Source: Sclerurus mexicanus (taxonomy: Eukaryota > Chordata > Aves > Passeriformes > Furnariidae). From it: a stretch of 64,000 nt of DNA. The notes below the pieces were generated by a model. It made no database searches. It was not told where the DNA came from and saw only the letters and a program-made list of their open reading frames with translations. The DNA is taken from NCBI GenBank assembly GCA_013396755.1, contig VWZF01001843.1:744001-808000 (forward strand). The letters run 5' to 3'. The translations under genes and the position numbers were made by a program. Of the stretch, positions 24,729-38,400 are shown one piece after another; position 1 is the stretch's first letter, and every line of letters starts with the position of its first letter.

Positions 24729-27700
24729 TATATTGTAACATATCTCTCCCTTTTTGTCACTAAGCCATACGAAGCGTTCGCTGTGGAATTATTCTTACAT
24801 CTCTTCTGCTGATAAGCTACTTAGCAAGGTAGAGTTGAAGCTAATCTGAGTGCCGTACGAAAAATGTGATGTGCCATTTCACTGTGCTGCTGTTTGATAT
24901 TTGGTCGCCTCTTTCCAGGTACTTTTTGTGAATTGCAGCTGCAATCTCAAAGCTAAATCCTCTGGCCCGTGCACAGGTCATAAAAGCACCCTGGAAGCAG
25001 AAGCCTCTCCTGAGCAGGAGAAAGGCAACACATTTTCTCTCAGTTTGCATCTGAGAGTGAGGGGAGGAATTTGGGATCTTTAAACAAATTCCTTCAGAAC
25101 TGCAAAAGGAAGCAATAAGATTCTGCTGTGCTCAAGTTTGATAAATGACTTATTAATACACAAAATCTATTTCTGAAGAAGAAAGTTTGTGTAAATCTAT
25201 CAGGCACCGCTCCTGTGGCCACATGACTGATACTCCACCACGCAGCCAGTATCTTGCAATTATTCTCTACTGTAAATCTTTTGACAGTCTAAAATAACTC
25301 AATCAGGGGTTTTCAGCCACTAAGTTTATAATTTCAAGGTTTTCCCCCCCTCTAATCAGCAGTTTTATAACCTACTGCTCTTCCTTCAAAAAGAGCTGGT
25401 GATGATCAGTGTTTATTCCAAACCATTTAAGAAGGCAGCTGTTTATTAAAGTGCCAACAGCTATGATTGATTTCTGATGCTCATGAGTGCATCTGTTTTC
25501 TAGTTAATGACATCATTGCAAGCAAAGAGATACTGCAAGCTGGGGCTCTAATGGAGAACGAAAGCAGCCATGCCTTCTCTATAAAAAATAAATTGATTTC
25601 ACTCTGAAAAAAATATCTATTAATATGTCAAATGTTCAAGTTACATTCCTGCCAATTGGCATTCTTACACACAACTGGCATTTCCTCAAAAAGAATCTGT
25701 GGGTTAACAGTGTTTATATTAAAATCTTTAAAGAGGACATCTGTTAGTTGAAATTCCAAAAGTAGTGACTGATTTATGATGTAGTAAATCACATCTGTAC
25801 AGGGGAAAAAAAAAGACTGAACTACAGGGAAAGTAACATCTGTCATCAGGCAAAGACAGAGCTGGAGAGGGACTGAGAAATGGCAGCACTGCGGGTTGGG
25901 AGAGTTCCCCTTAATTCTCCCCTTTTTGTGGTGGCTGAGATAAGGAATAAAAATGAATGTTCTCCAAGCTCCACTGAAACTTGCAAAAGTAATAGCATTT
26001 TAAACCTCATTTCTTAGGACTGACTTCCCATCTGGTACAAACACGCTCACTTTTTACCGGCTTTACCTTTTCCTGCCTCCTCAAGAATGCACTGTGGGCC
26101 ACAGTGTTGTCAAGAAAGCACTGATGTTATCTCCTTGTAAGAGTCTCTTTTTAATATCACTTTATTTCTCTTCAAGAAAATATAAAGAGCATACACACCA
26201 TTTCCTTTGCAATTGCCTGTATCCATCAAACAGGGGTGTGGAGCTAAGGGTGCTGCTGCCTCCCTCCCCCTCCTGGAAATCTCCAGGAAATGGTTTCTAT
26301 TTTACGGCAAACAGGATTTGATGTGCTCAGAGAACGAGGCCATGACTCAGGACCCCTGAATTTGAAGTGCCTGCCCTGACCACAGCTTTGGCTGGCTGTG
26401 TGAGGATGCCCTGGGAGCTCACCCTCCCCAGGGGCTCTGCTGGCCCGGCTCCACCTCTGGCATTTCCCCCGGAATTCCCTTCCCTGTCTGGATCCTCACT
26501 TTGGTGTGTGTGCCTTTTGCCTGAGTCTGCAATTTGAATTGAAGGATGGGCACCAGACCTCCCAAAACAGCCATTTAAAACCCTGCACACTGAAAAAACC
26601 TCAGAAATAGTGAAATCACACTTTGAGGTCTAAAATGGAGCCTTCAGATGTCTTGGCTTTTGAGTCCTTTTTGATTCTTCCCTGGCTCTTGACCTGACAA
26701 TCAGCAGCCTCTGAAATTTGGAGACATTATCCAGTAGCAGGGCCTGCTTTCTCCCTGTTTTTGCATTGTCTCTGCTTTCCTTTCCCCTGTGTTATTCCAC
26801 AGGAACACCAGGGAACATCCCTGGTCTCCTCACAGAAAACAGGACTTGACCTATTCAAAGCCTAATTGAGTGTCCTCATTCAGGTTTAAATATTGAGCTT
26901 TGAGACTAAACTTAACCCTACCCAGCCAGTTTTCATTCTTTGTTATTTTCTAATTTTCCTCTCACACAATAACTCTGTATGTCGTATCCTTTCTTAATTT
27001 CAGTCATAAATTCAATCCACCTGCGAATAAAGAGTGTCACTCCCTATTTCCCCTTATCTTCTTGCATTCTAAAATGATCAGCAAAGCACATTAGGAACAG
27101 CAGAAGGCACTGGTGAGTCACTTGGCTGCAATAAGCAATCCATGGCAAAGCCTGTCAAAGTTTGCTTTTCGGTTGAGCCTGGAAACCCCTTCATTTCACC
27201 CAAAAGAGGCTCCTCAAAGCACAGTTTGACCCAAAAGCGGCAGGAGCACCGGACACTCCTGGGCACAGAGAGCCTTGCACTGGGTCTCCTTATTGCTCTG
27301 CATCATGGTCTGACAGCTGCAGAGCCCTCAGCTTGCCTCATCAATGGCTCCACATGATCATTCCCCACCAATGGTGGGACTACAAAACTCCTTTTGTTTC
27401 AGAGACAGATTTTGTGCACTATTATTGATATGAAATATGATCATGCGCCTTAGAATGAAACTCTTCCACGTGGCCCACAGGTCTGACACCTGTGAGCCTG
27501 ACTACTGCTTTCAGTTTTCAAATAGGGAAAGAAGCCTGGGCAACCGCCTGGGAAATCTCACCCTGTGTCTTCAGGGAGTTCTGAGGCATGAGACAACCTT
27601 TCCTCCAGGGAAAACATGGAGCGGAAATAATTGTTTTGCCAAAGGTTTAGGTAATTCATACTATCAAATCAGTGGACTCATTTCACAGTGTTTGTTACCA

Positions 27701-28004
27701 TTTCATTATATTAATTAGAGAACATGTTCAATAATGAAAACAGGCTTCTTACAGCTTTAGAACAAGCTAAGAAACAACAACAAAAAAAGGGTTATTTCCT
27801 CATGACTTTTTTTAAAGCTATTTTTAATTTGCTCTTCATGAAGCTTAGGGGAGAAATTCTAAACCTTGACCTTTCCTATAGCAGCTTAGAGCATTACTCT
27901 GCCCTTACTCCACGGGTAAGTGCTTTTCTAAGCATCCCTGACGCTGAATTTGATCTAAACATTTTCACTAAGCTCATTTTTTTGGGCCTGCATTATCACC
28001 TCAG

Positions 28005-28280
28005 GTAGCCAAGCAGCAAGAGCACGGCCCGCTGTGATTGCGCCCAGCAGGTCGCCCCAAGTGCTGCGGGTACACACGGCAGTTCTGCCCCGGGAGCCAG
28101 GCTGAGGAGGACCCCTCTGGAAGGGGCTTTGCAGGACATATTGCACTGGGGGTGACTGGGGACTTCCCCAGCAGCACAAAGAGCAAGAGCACCGAAGCTC
28201 ATTAGATCATTGGAGGAATTACGCTGACGAGTTTTTAAATCGTAATTTCGCTGCCGTCGTTTGCCAACCACGCCGAGATC
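28005..28280. other. CpG-rich patch next to a CR1 element
   Basis: About 280 bp with clearly more CpGs than the surroundings (GCGCCC, GTCGCC, CGGG, CCACGCCG and others), directly before the CR1 at 28324. It may be a small CpG island, a recently inserted element or a GC-biased patch. No coding exon is evident. Confidence 0.35.
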
Positions 28281-28323
28281 TGGGTTGTGGGTGATGTACA
28301 CACAAAGAGGTTGCCACAGAGTA

Positions 28324-28625
28324 GGATCACAGAATCACAGGCTCGATTAAGTAGGAAAAGCCCTCTGAGATCATCGTGTCCAACCTATCCCTCAATGGCA
28401 CCACGTCAACTGAGTGCCACGGCCACCCGTTCCTTCCACCCCTCCAGGGATGGGGACTCCGCCACCTCCCTGGGCAGCCCATTCTGACGCCCAATCACCC
28501 TTTCTGAGAAGGAATTCTTCCTGATGTCCAACCTAAACCTCTCCTGGCACAGTTTAAGACTGTGTCCTCTTGTCCTGCCACTGGTTGCCCAGGAGAAGAG
28601 CCCAAGCCCACCTCCATGTGTAGGA
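28324..28625 (-). mobile_element. CR1 LINE, 3' end fragment
   Basis: The plus strand reads GATCACAGAATCACAGG, then GATCATCGTGTCCAACC, then GGGATGGGGACTCCGCCACC, GAATTCTTCCTGATGTCCAA and GTCCTGCCACTGGTTGCC. These are the reverse complement of the 3' end of avian CR1 elements. CR1 copies are typically 5'-truncated, as here. Divergence is modest and several CpGs survive, suggesting a moderately old insertion. This is one of the main indicators that the DNA is avian. Confidence 0.93.
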
Positions 28626-30759
28626 AGATGCTCCTAGAGGGGAGTGCAGCTGCACAGGAAGGTTCTGCAGAGCAATGACACGTGTTGCATTTACACAAGG
28701 GGTTCCCCAAGGGTGATAAACAGACTTAAAATACCAGAGGGACTGAAAAGCCTTAAGGGGACTAAATTATAGGAAATCACATCCCACTAATTCTGCTGCT
28801 CGGAGAATGATTTAGGGGTTTCATTCATTTTTTGCCTTATTCTCAGATGACATATGGCCATGGTTTCTAAATATAGCTTGCATTTAAACACTGTCTGTCT
28901 AAAAGAGAAAACATTCCCACTATTTCAAAGCTTTAGGGAGGATAATTTAGCTGCCCAGTTTCCCCTGATTCTGAGGTGGGGAGTTGCCAACTGTCCTTAA
29001 GCAGCTGACCAGGGTACCCAGCAGATGCACTCAGCATCAGCACGTTATATGCTTTCAATGCTGTGACTCAAAGAAGAGGGAATACAGTATTCCTTCAGCC
29101 ATCAAATTAGTAATAACTTTTTGGTTTGGGGTTTTGTGATTCCTAGTAAGGAGAACAAAATGTACAACAAGGTAAAGGTGTCAGGCTGATCCCTAAAGCA
29201 CCCAGCACCAGATGCACATGTTTGTCAGGGATTCTGCTCCAGTGAACAACTCAAACAACACATAATTTCTTTGATCCTCCTTGATCCCTGGGGAAACACT
29301 CGCAGGTCGCTGTTTAAATGAGGAGAAAATTGGTTATAAATCAACCTAATTTTCAAATGTATTAATCCAAAGAGAACCCAATTTTGTGTGAAACGGTAGC
29401 ATTTAGAAAGGAGTGTAAGTAAATCTCTGTGAGAAAGTCCCTTGAGTGTAATGTTAGCTTACAGCCAAATTTTAAACAACAATGACAATGCCTGTCTCAT
29501 TTTTCAGGTCTCCAAATTTCAGCAGTGATACAGAACATGGAGGTGTAATTAATCATAAACAAAACATTTACATTTTTGTACACAGAAGTATGATGGAATA
29601 CTGGATATTCCCTTTCTTGTCTGACTTTGGGTTAAAGCACAGGCTTTCAAGAAGAGCTGTTCCTTGCAATTTCAGAGGCCTTCCCGTTCTTCTGAAAGGA
29701 AATGCTTTTAAATCAGAGCAAGGTGACACAGCTACATGAAACCCCCAGTTTTTAGCTAGCAAGAATAAAGGTTTGAATTTAATGCCATATTTCTCTCCGT
29801 TCTGCCGTGTACCCGCTGAACAAAAAACAAACTTGCATTTGTGTCCTGCACGCAGGAATTGTCACCCCCCTCCTCTGCCCAGGGGACTTGATGACAGCTG
29901 TGCCTCCCCAAGGGCTTTGCTGCCATCCCCAACCTACCACAGCACTCATCACGATCCAGCTGTGCTCCAAAGGACACGAGCTGCTTTGGTGCGGCTACAG
30001 AGCTGCTCCTCTCCGTGGCTCAAGTGGAGGGGCAGGAAAAGTTTTCTCACTGAGATCCTACATTTGTGCCCAGTTACTGAGAGTGTTTTTGCCCCGAAAA
30101 GGATTCAGTGAGGGGGCTAATGGTGCCAAGCTCTCCTGCAGTGCAGAGGGCTGGCCAGAGATGCTCAGCATCTCCCAGCCCACACTGCCAGTGAGAGCAC
30201 AGGAGCCAAATGACTTCAAGGTCAGAGGGATACAGGGAGTGTAAATCTCTGCACGCTCCAGACAGGGGCTGTGCACAGGGCCCATATTTCACAGGAGAAG
30301 TTGCCACATCGTTTTTATAACAATTTTGGGGAAATAGAGGGAAAAAAATCAAAAACACCAGTGAAGATACAAAGCAAATAAGCTCCAAAGAGAAGAAATT
30401 CAAGGTTTCAGAAAACAGATATAGCAAATGGTAGACAATTTGGATTCTGTGGTTTTCTCATTAGCTGGAGGACAAATTCTCCTCTCTTGTGCTGATGGAG
30501 CTGTTACAGAGTTAATGAGTAAGGTCTGATCCAACCAAGCCAGCACTTTTTTATATCAATAAGTAGCATGCTGGTACTCAGCAATGTGCTTTTATCTCTA
30601 AACGTGACAGAATCTTAAAAACATCCATAAAGCAACAAACAACGCCCCCTTCATGGAAAATCCAGAGCAGTACCGTAGGGACCCACGGCTGATCGCACTG
30701 GGAGCTGTCTCTTCCCAAGGGAAAAGGCTCCAGTGGTTAAAGCACACAAAGAGGGCTGA

Positions 30760-30782
30760 ACATCTCATCTCATCTCATCTCA
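30760..30782 (+). repeat. (CATCT)4 microsatellite
   Basis: Four tandem CATCT units, followed by CAC. Confidence 0.9.
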
Positions 30783-31307
30783 CCATTGATTTACTGCATG
30801 ACCCTCCCCACCTCCTTTCAAGCAAATTATGTGGTTCCTGTCACTTTTTCTTTTAACACATGGCCAGGAAAATGCTTTTTCCGTGTTTGTCTAGCCCACA
30901 AAACCGGTGAGAACCAATTACCATTTGTGAAATGCTTTGAATACACATTGCCTGAGCGCAACTAAGGAAAAGAACGGTAATTACTCAGAGTTTTCATTTT
31001 CCAGCACATTGAAAACAATTTTCTGTGCCTCAGCAAAAGCCATCACACCCAGAGCTGATCTCCCTCAAACATTACAGGGCAAGTGTGTAAAACAGACCAC
31101 ACAAGTCTGAGAGGCTTCAGGAAATACGTTGGCTGATAGATAGGATTAATTACAAAGTTATTCTCTTAAGCATTTAAATATACAACTCTTCCATCTCGTT
31201 CAAGCCATTCACATACAGCTCGTGTAGTGTCCTTCAGATAACGATGAACCAAAGTGTGTTAAATGCTTGAAAAGCAAAGATTTCCCTTCCTGAAGGAGAG
31301 GGAATTG

Positions 31308-31331
31308 TATATACATATATATATATATTTA
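31308..31331. repeat. (TA)n microsatellite
   Basis: An alternating TA run with one CA interruption. Confidence 0.9.
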
Positions 31332-32203
31332 TACCACTTATGTATAAAACACAGACAGATATATGTGAGTTTCTAACAACACAAGTGTTAGAGAAATCAG
31401 GTATCTATAGTAACAAGCTGCTGGTATTCTAATGCCACTGTGCTTCCTCATAATAGGGCCATTAATGAAATAGTTGTTTGATGTCCCATCTCCCCTAATG
31501 ATAGCTCTTTGTGCTGTAAATAGACAGCCATACAGATGTGTGCACATACATTGTTATTGCCAAAAACTCCTCAACAGGGCCATTAGAAAAACCCATCATT
31601 CCAGCCTCGCCTGCTTTGATTTATAGTTGAAATATTCCCAATCTACACTTGATAGCAAAACTACCTGCAATTTTACAAATGCAATGGTTTCCCATGTGCT
31701 GCGATGTAAAAAAAAATAAAAATATGAAAGTCATTAAAGTGATGGCAAGAGTTCCTGTGCAACATGGAATGAGGATTGTTGGATGAGGAGGGGGACATCC
31801 TGTCACAAACTTGCTGATCCTGGAGTTTCCTCTCATTCCTTGGAAAATCTGTACTTCACTGGTATAAAATTATTGACGTGATTTTTAATCAAATAAGGAA
31901 ATAGAGCATCCTTTTGGGTAAGGATTATTCACTACAGCATTTTTCTGAAATTGCTTTTGCTACTTAATTCTATTTTTTTTTCAGCAGAGAAAGGAAAATC
32001 CACTTAAATTTGGACAAATATCCTTGGCCGATCAAACTATCTCGTCCTTGACTGGAGGGAATTCACATGTTGCAACACAAATATTTTCCTCTCTTTCTCT
32101 TGGTTATGATTTAGGAAAAAAAAGTGAGTCTAAAAGCTTCAGAGGTGAAGGTGGAATAATATTCTTTGCAGCTCATTTGTACTGTCACACGCTAACAGGG
32201 GTC

Positions 32204-32470
32204 ACGGGCAGGATGGGCTCGCTAGCCCCCGGCAACCGTCCCAAGAGAAGGACAACTCTAACTCCAAAGCCGGGCAGAGGGAGCTCGCTTAGCCCTGTAA
32301 GGCCGTCCACCTACGAGAAGGATGCTCTAACCAAACCCACATCCCCAGGACTTCGCTGTCGCCCTCCAAGCTCGCTCGGCCCTGGCAGATGAACACTGGG
32401 AGTGAAGGCTGTGCCTCACCTGAAACATCCACTGCACAGGCTCGAGGGATTCTCCCACCCTTGCAAAGCC
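32204..32470. mobile_element. Probable dispersed element of unidentified family (ERV/LINE-like)
   Basis: An abrupt GC-rich block with about a dozen retained CpGs sits in A+T-rich DNA. It shows a loose internal rhythm (GAGAAGGACAACTCTAAC and GAGAAGGATGCTCTAACC; GAGCTCGCTTAGCCC and AGCTCGCTCGGCCC). Its texture resembles GC-rich internal segments of avian retroelements, and I have the impression that it is multicopy in bird genomes, but I cannot name the family. An open frame of about 60 codons starts at 32213 and is rich in R, K, P and S, with no recognisable domain. Retained CpGs argue for a recent insertion or selection. A repeat-library search would decide. Confidence 0.4.
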
Positions 32471-35400
32471 CTGTAGCTGTGGCAGCATATTAAACATAGC
32501 ATCCTGCAGTCCTCTGAAGAATACTTAGGGCTCTCCTCCAAGAAAAACAAAGACTGGTTTGATGAAAACAATCAAGAAATCCGGGAATTGCTGACAAAGA
32601 GGAGAACTGCTCACTGCAATGCCACTTGTCAGTAAAATGGCTCTTAAATGTGGTGCCCTGACCAGACTGAGCAGCTCTTCCAGCAAGGAAGGGCATTAAA
32701 CCTTCCCCAGCTCACCCACGTTGGTCTCAAGTCAAAAAGGGGACCAAGCAGATGCACTAACCTGACCCCTTCTCCACGAGAGAAGACCATGCAGGAGAGG
32801 TTCATGTTCCCTCACCTGCAGGGGACACCCAACCTCAGAGCCCCTTTCACTTTGGGGATTAATGTCTGCAACGCTTTCTGCCTACAGCTCCTCTTTACTG
32901 TCCTCACAAACCCTTCTTATTCTGTACATTCCACTCAGGAGGTGTTCTATTGTATTTTTATTTGCTAGAAAATTGATTATGGAAGAGTGTTATAAATAGT
33001 GAAATTTATGCTTATTAATTCTTTAGGAGGACAGGCTTTTTATTGACTGTTCTCCTGGACACGTGTACTTATTTCTGCAGGAAAAGGCAGTGACCACGTT
33101 GGCAAAGCAACAGGCCTTTTGTAACAAGACCAAAATGGGTGTCTTGCTACGTAAAATACATCCTTAGTGAGGACATTTTCACCTTGAATCCCATCAGCCC
33201 TCACTTGCAGACAAGTCCTGTTATTGTTTGTGAGCACTTCAACAGCCAAGGATGCTTTACACAGCTCCACTTTTATAACTGTCTGCCCTTGGCCAAGGCC
33301 CCTTGGAATAAGCAGAACTAGTAAACATCCTGCTCAAACACTGCATCTCCTTTGTTAGCTGAGTTTAAGGTGGAATGTTTTGGGGTTTTTTTGAGTAATT
33401 ACAAAGCATGCTCAGTTTCCAAACCTTTATGACATACAGCAAAATATGACTTACGACATAGAAATAATAATAAAAGCTCTCTAAAAACGTATAGCTTCCT
33501 GCACGTTGTAAAGATGCCTCGTGCATTCGTTATATCTCCCACTAGAAAACTATTTCCATGGTATGTTTTAATGAATCTGGAGATGGTTTCAACACCTAGG
33601 CTGTTGAGAAGCAAAATTATCATGTTTCCTGTTGAGAGACTGAGGCAAGCTTTCAGGTCTCCAGTAGTGGGAGCATTTTCAGACACAAAGTCATCCTTTC
33701 CTTATAAAAAGGAAAATTAAAAACATTGTATACTTGGTGCTAAATTTTGATTTCTCAAATATGGCTAACTAAAAATAAAATGGAGGGGTGAGGTGTGAAG
33801 AAAAGCCACAACCTCTCCAGACTTTGGAATGCAGAATGAATTCTAAATAGAGAAGCATCTTTATAATAAGTGCATGATAACATTATAATAGCATTAAATA
33901 ATACTTTGTCCATAAGCCTGAAAGTCATAGCGTAGGGTCTAATCATAAAAAAGTGACAAAACCATATTGAAATACTCTGTTGCTTTTAGTTCCATTTGAA
34001 AAAGTTTCCAATAATTCTTAACCCATTATAAAAGCAAATCAAATTCCCAAAGGGCAGTTCCTATAGCACATTTTTGCTGTGTAATGAAAGATTTCAGATT
34101 AAAAACTTTGCACCAGCTCTGGGTTCATGTTTTCCTCAAAGTCTAAACACAGCAAACAGGCGTTATAAGTATCTCTGTGAAGATTAATTGTTATTAAGCC
34201 TTTACACTGTTCCATCATGAAATGTAGATGTTTTCTTTGAGTTAAACCAGAAGTAAATCACAAGGACTATGTTTAATGTAATTTCAGTGAGGTTTTTGTG
34301 ACATCTCTGAATTGCACGGGGAATATAAAAGGGAGATGTTGTCTGAGAGGAGTTTATTGCTGTGAAGCTCCTCCTTGCATCTTTGTTTTCTGCTTCCAAA
34401 CTTTTTTCTTTTCTTTCAGAGGGCTAAATGATGTGATATCCAGAATGCTGAGCCCAGCTTTGCAAGCAGAGCTGCCTCCGGACCCATGCACGGTTCTCTG
34501 GACATTTGGCCTCAACTGGACAGTGTTTCTTGCCCTCTTCCCAACATGCCTAAAGCAGATCCCGTCCACATGGAGACTGTTTGCAGATCCAAGCCCGGTG
34601 TGTGCTCTGAACAGCCCCAGCTCACAGAAACAGGAGCAGAGCTCAGCCCCTGGCAAGGGAACTCCCGGTAGCCTGTGCTCCCAGGGCTATCATCTCAAAC
34701 AAATGATATTTCTCCCCATCAACATTATTAAAGCCTTTGTGTCCTCTGATCTATTTATCACTGTCTGTCTTCCTTTTCTCATATCACACATCTTGGTCTA
34801 ACCAAATTCTTAAGATTAAGCATCTCTCAGGAGGCAGCGGTTACAGCCTTCCTGTCTTTTCCAGCTATGCACACATAATTAATAATAATAATAATAAATA
34901 ACTGTGCGCAGCTGCATGAATTATTCATAAGTGAATATACCAAAATGCTTGACATTATCCTTGTCTTTATACATATCCAGGAAAGATGACTATGTATCTT
35001 TCCGAGCCCTTTTGCTGCTGGCAGGAGGGGTGAGGGTGCCCACGTGTGCACAGGTAAGAACAGCCAGGTGAGCGTGAGGCAAAGCAAACCCCTCAGTGCC
35101 CAGCCTTTGGGGCAGAGCACAGGGCCGGGTGTGCAAACAGAGCCCTGCCCGCGTGCCAGTGCCCGCAGACACGGCTGCCTGGCAGATATGCCCTCTGCAT
35201 TTCTCCTTCCGTGCGTGCTCCTGTGCCTGACAGTCTACCGAGATGTTTAAATATAACCACTCACTTCCCTCCTTTCTGCAGAACTGCAATTTTGGAAACT
35301 GCCTAAGTAAGTGATTTTTCCCCCCTCCCTGTTTCCATTATACTGGGATCATTTTAACAGAGTAGAAGAAAATGCCACATAATACATTCTTCCTTATTGT

Positions 35401-38400
35401 GTCTTACACCTTAAAATACAATTATAATCAGAATGTGAACCTAAAAATGGACTCGTGGGACCGAAGTCTCAGACACTGTAAACTGGCACAGATTCATTCT
35501 CTTCTGCAGAACTCGAGAATTTCACATAGTAGCTTTATATCAGTGAATTCACTTAAAGCTGCAATAATTTCCAAGGAAAGAGTCTTCCTGTCCACCAGGC
35601 TGATAAACAAACTTGTAAGTTTGTAAACTGTCCTCTTTTAGCACTGCTTTGTATTTCAGAGGCTCTTCTAACTTGACTTATCAGAACAAAGTGTTCTGTT
35701 TATTAATATATCCCCTAATTACTATAGAAACAAGCAAACAAACTGGAAATACCCATACTTTCCATTGCTGGAGTTCAAATGGTTGATTGTGCTACTGAAG
35801 AAAATCCCTGTGAATATTTGAAATATTATATAATTATCTCCAAAATGTGCTAATAGCCCTAAAGCAAGTGGGTTTTTATTACATTTGTTACTTGTGACCT
35901 CTCAGCTCAATAATTCAGGAGAAGGTGACTGCAACTGCTTTCAATGTAATGGAAGAGGTACAAGCTCTTTGATTTGTGCATATTTCTGCAATCTCAAATA
36001 ATCCTTTCTCTGAAACAGAGGAAGTGATTTGAGGCACAAACATGCACAAAAACATGTAAAGCAAAGAGACACAAGCCAAGAGTGACACTCAGTGTGGGAA
36101 AGGGCTTTGCATATTCTTCAGAGAGAAAAAACACCTGTCAAAGCAATAACTGATGTATTAATACTCGATAATCAATAAATAATTGATTTTTCTAATGGGA
36201 ACAATTCAGAGAGGCCCAAGGGCCCTAATTCCCATCTTACTTGCACTAACAGAAACGTGGCTTTTCAAGGCTGGCCCAGCCTTCACACACAATATTCCCC
36301 ATGCCGTGCGGCTCAAAAACTCCAAAGAAATTTGGTGTATCTTTCATTAGAAAGACTGTTTTCCCTGTCCCTGCAAATTTCTGCTTTCATAAACTCTGTC
36401 AAATAACATGGCTATTTTCAGCCTATCTTTAAAACAAAGAACACGAGAAGACTGTGGTAATGGAGACCCCAGCTGACATCTCCCTTTCTAATGTGTTTCA
36501 TCTGCCCTCAGATCTTTTCATTAAACAATTCAGTGTCTGAAGGGGGGAGGACAGGACAGGGAAGAAATTGATTTTAGAATTCATCATTAAATGCCCTTGG
36601 GTTTTTTCCCTTTTTTCCCCCCTCTTTGTTTTTCTAATAACACTCTGGCATCGTCTGTGGACAGAATCAAAGGGAGAACATCAGAGAAGCCAGCTCATCG
36701 GAGGGTTGGTGTCTGTATCCATGTTTCAGTGCTCAAAACTCTATTATATAAGGTATTTTCCTGGAACTCTTCATGGAACCTGGCTTTTTTTCAGTGCACA
36801 AAAATACCCACACATTCATGCACACACAAAACAGGGATTTGTCACTAAGTGCTCTTGAAGTGCGTGGGCTGGGATGGCCTTTTCATCTCTCCTTGTTGGC
36901 AGGTCAACTGCCTTACTGCAGCATTGCTCTGGACTCCTAAAAGCTTTTTCAGCTTTATGAACAAACTGATAGAAAACATGTTAAGTCTGACCCTGCAATT
37001 ACGTTGCATTGAGCAGGATCAGCACAGTTATTGCCTCTTCCCATCTCCCCTTTGTCGGTTCAAATGCAAAGAGCACTGATGAACATTAATGGCAACCGAG
37101 TGAGAGTTGAGCCTCAGCATTCATTTTTAACCCCCCTATTTTGGTAATAAGTCCATTTGAAGGTAACGAGACAGCTGTCAATGCATGGATGTGTTATAAT
37201 CACTCAAAACTACACGGAGGACAGAGGAATTGACAGAATGTCCAAGTTAATTCTATGAAGAACCCTGTGTCCTCAATATTCTTTAAGAAGTCTAGTGAGA
37301 AGCATTCACTTTTCTATTTTGCCTAATGCAGTGTAAATAAAGAAATAAAAGATGTAGCTGTGTCCCACCACAGAGATTTACCCTATGTTTGTAATTTTAT
37401 TTTTCTTATTTTTTTCATATTTAAAACTAGCTCATGTGAGCTTGGAGGTGGCAAGGATCGCTGTTCCCTGACAGCTCAGCCGCTGGACCACGGGAAGCCC
37501 ACTCAAGCCATAATGCAATGCCATCTGAAAGGAAGGACTATTTGGATGTTTGGGTTCTGGAAATGAAAGCCGGGTCTGCTCTGCCTTAATTTCTGTCACT
37601 GGACACCTCCTGCTCAGCCGGCTGAGAGCTGGCAGCGTCACAGCCGAGCCATCGCTCTCCAGGGAGGAGTGGGGGGCAAAGAAGTATTTTAACCACCCAA
37701 ACCAGTGCAAGTCCAGCTCAGACGAGACTTGCCTGGTGGGTAAATTGGTGCACTGTCACTTACTGATCGGCTCGATGACACAAAATCCCCTGGACCCATT
37801 GCCCTGTAATGAGCAGGGTCTGTGTCCCCGTGTCCAGCTGAAAACTGGTACTGCACATCTCTGAGCCCCGAGGGATCACTGATCTCCTCTCTGCTGTGTC
37901 TTCCAGCCTCAACACTGACACAGAGGCTCTAAGTTTTGCTCCACACAGACCCCCATTAGTTTGGGTTTCCTCAAAGAACTCTTCACGCTAAGAAGTGTAA
38001 AGGAATTTGAATGCTGCCTACGGTGCAGCACGAGAGCTCAGGGTTAGAATGTTCCCTTACAGGCTGTGTGTGTTTTTATCCCTCTGTGGCAATGACAACC
38101 ACCAGGGAGCCAACAACTTCAGCTATGACTGGGGAGAGCAGTAGGTACAAATAAACACCGGTTTCCCTCTTCAGTGTATACAACACGTGGAGCAGTGCTG
38201 TGGGTCAAGGGAATTATGTCTCAGTGTTCTGCGGGCAGGTTTCTGATGGAGGTTTCATTTCTTGGTGTTGCAAGTTTTCAAGGAGTTATGACATTATTGT
38301 TTCTTTCCAGAATGCCTTGATTGAGATCAAAGGCCAGGAGTTGTGTTACGTTACCCAGAGATTGCTTTGCTCCTGTTCTTTCCAAAGAATTTCATGGATC

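Larger units (their letters stand above)
14401..28000. other. Long unique non-coding stretch, no gene seen
   Basis: About 13.6 kb without a supportable gene. Open frames stay below about 150 codons, overlap on both strands and show no domain. Composition alternates between A+T-rich blocks (18100-19100, 25300-25800) and GC-richer ones (15850-16120, 22020-22260, 24430-24730). 18690-18910 is an A+T-rich segment with several ATTA motifs and could be a conserved non-coding element, but this is not demonstrable here. Confidence 0.55.
28640..32200. other. Unique non-coding DNA, no gene seen
   Basis: No exon, RNA gene or recognised transposon. It contains a short pentanucleotide repeat (30760-30782) and a TA repeat (31308-31331). 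The GC-richer part at 29800-30250 carries overlapping open frames on both strands with no domain signature. Confidence 0.55.

Noticed and set aside
24335..24760. Minus-strand frame of 141 codons with an alanine run
   Set aside because: The alanine run is the antisense of the CAG repeat, and the rest shows no protein features.
33514..33720. 68-codon frame beginning MPRAF, reminiscent of SNAG-domain N-termini
   Set aside because: The following residues do not fit SNAG (FLVK is absent) and no zinc-finger exon is seen nearby.
34298..34801. 167-codon plus-strand frame
   Set aside because: The composition is mixed with no domain, and it looks like a chance run through pyrimidine-rich DNA.
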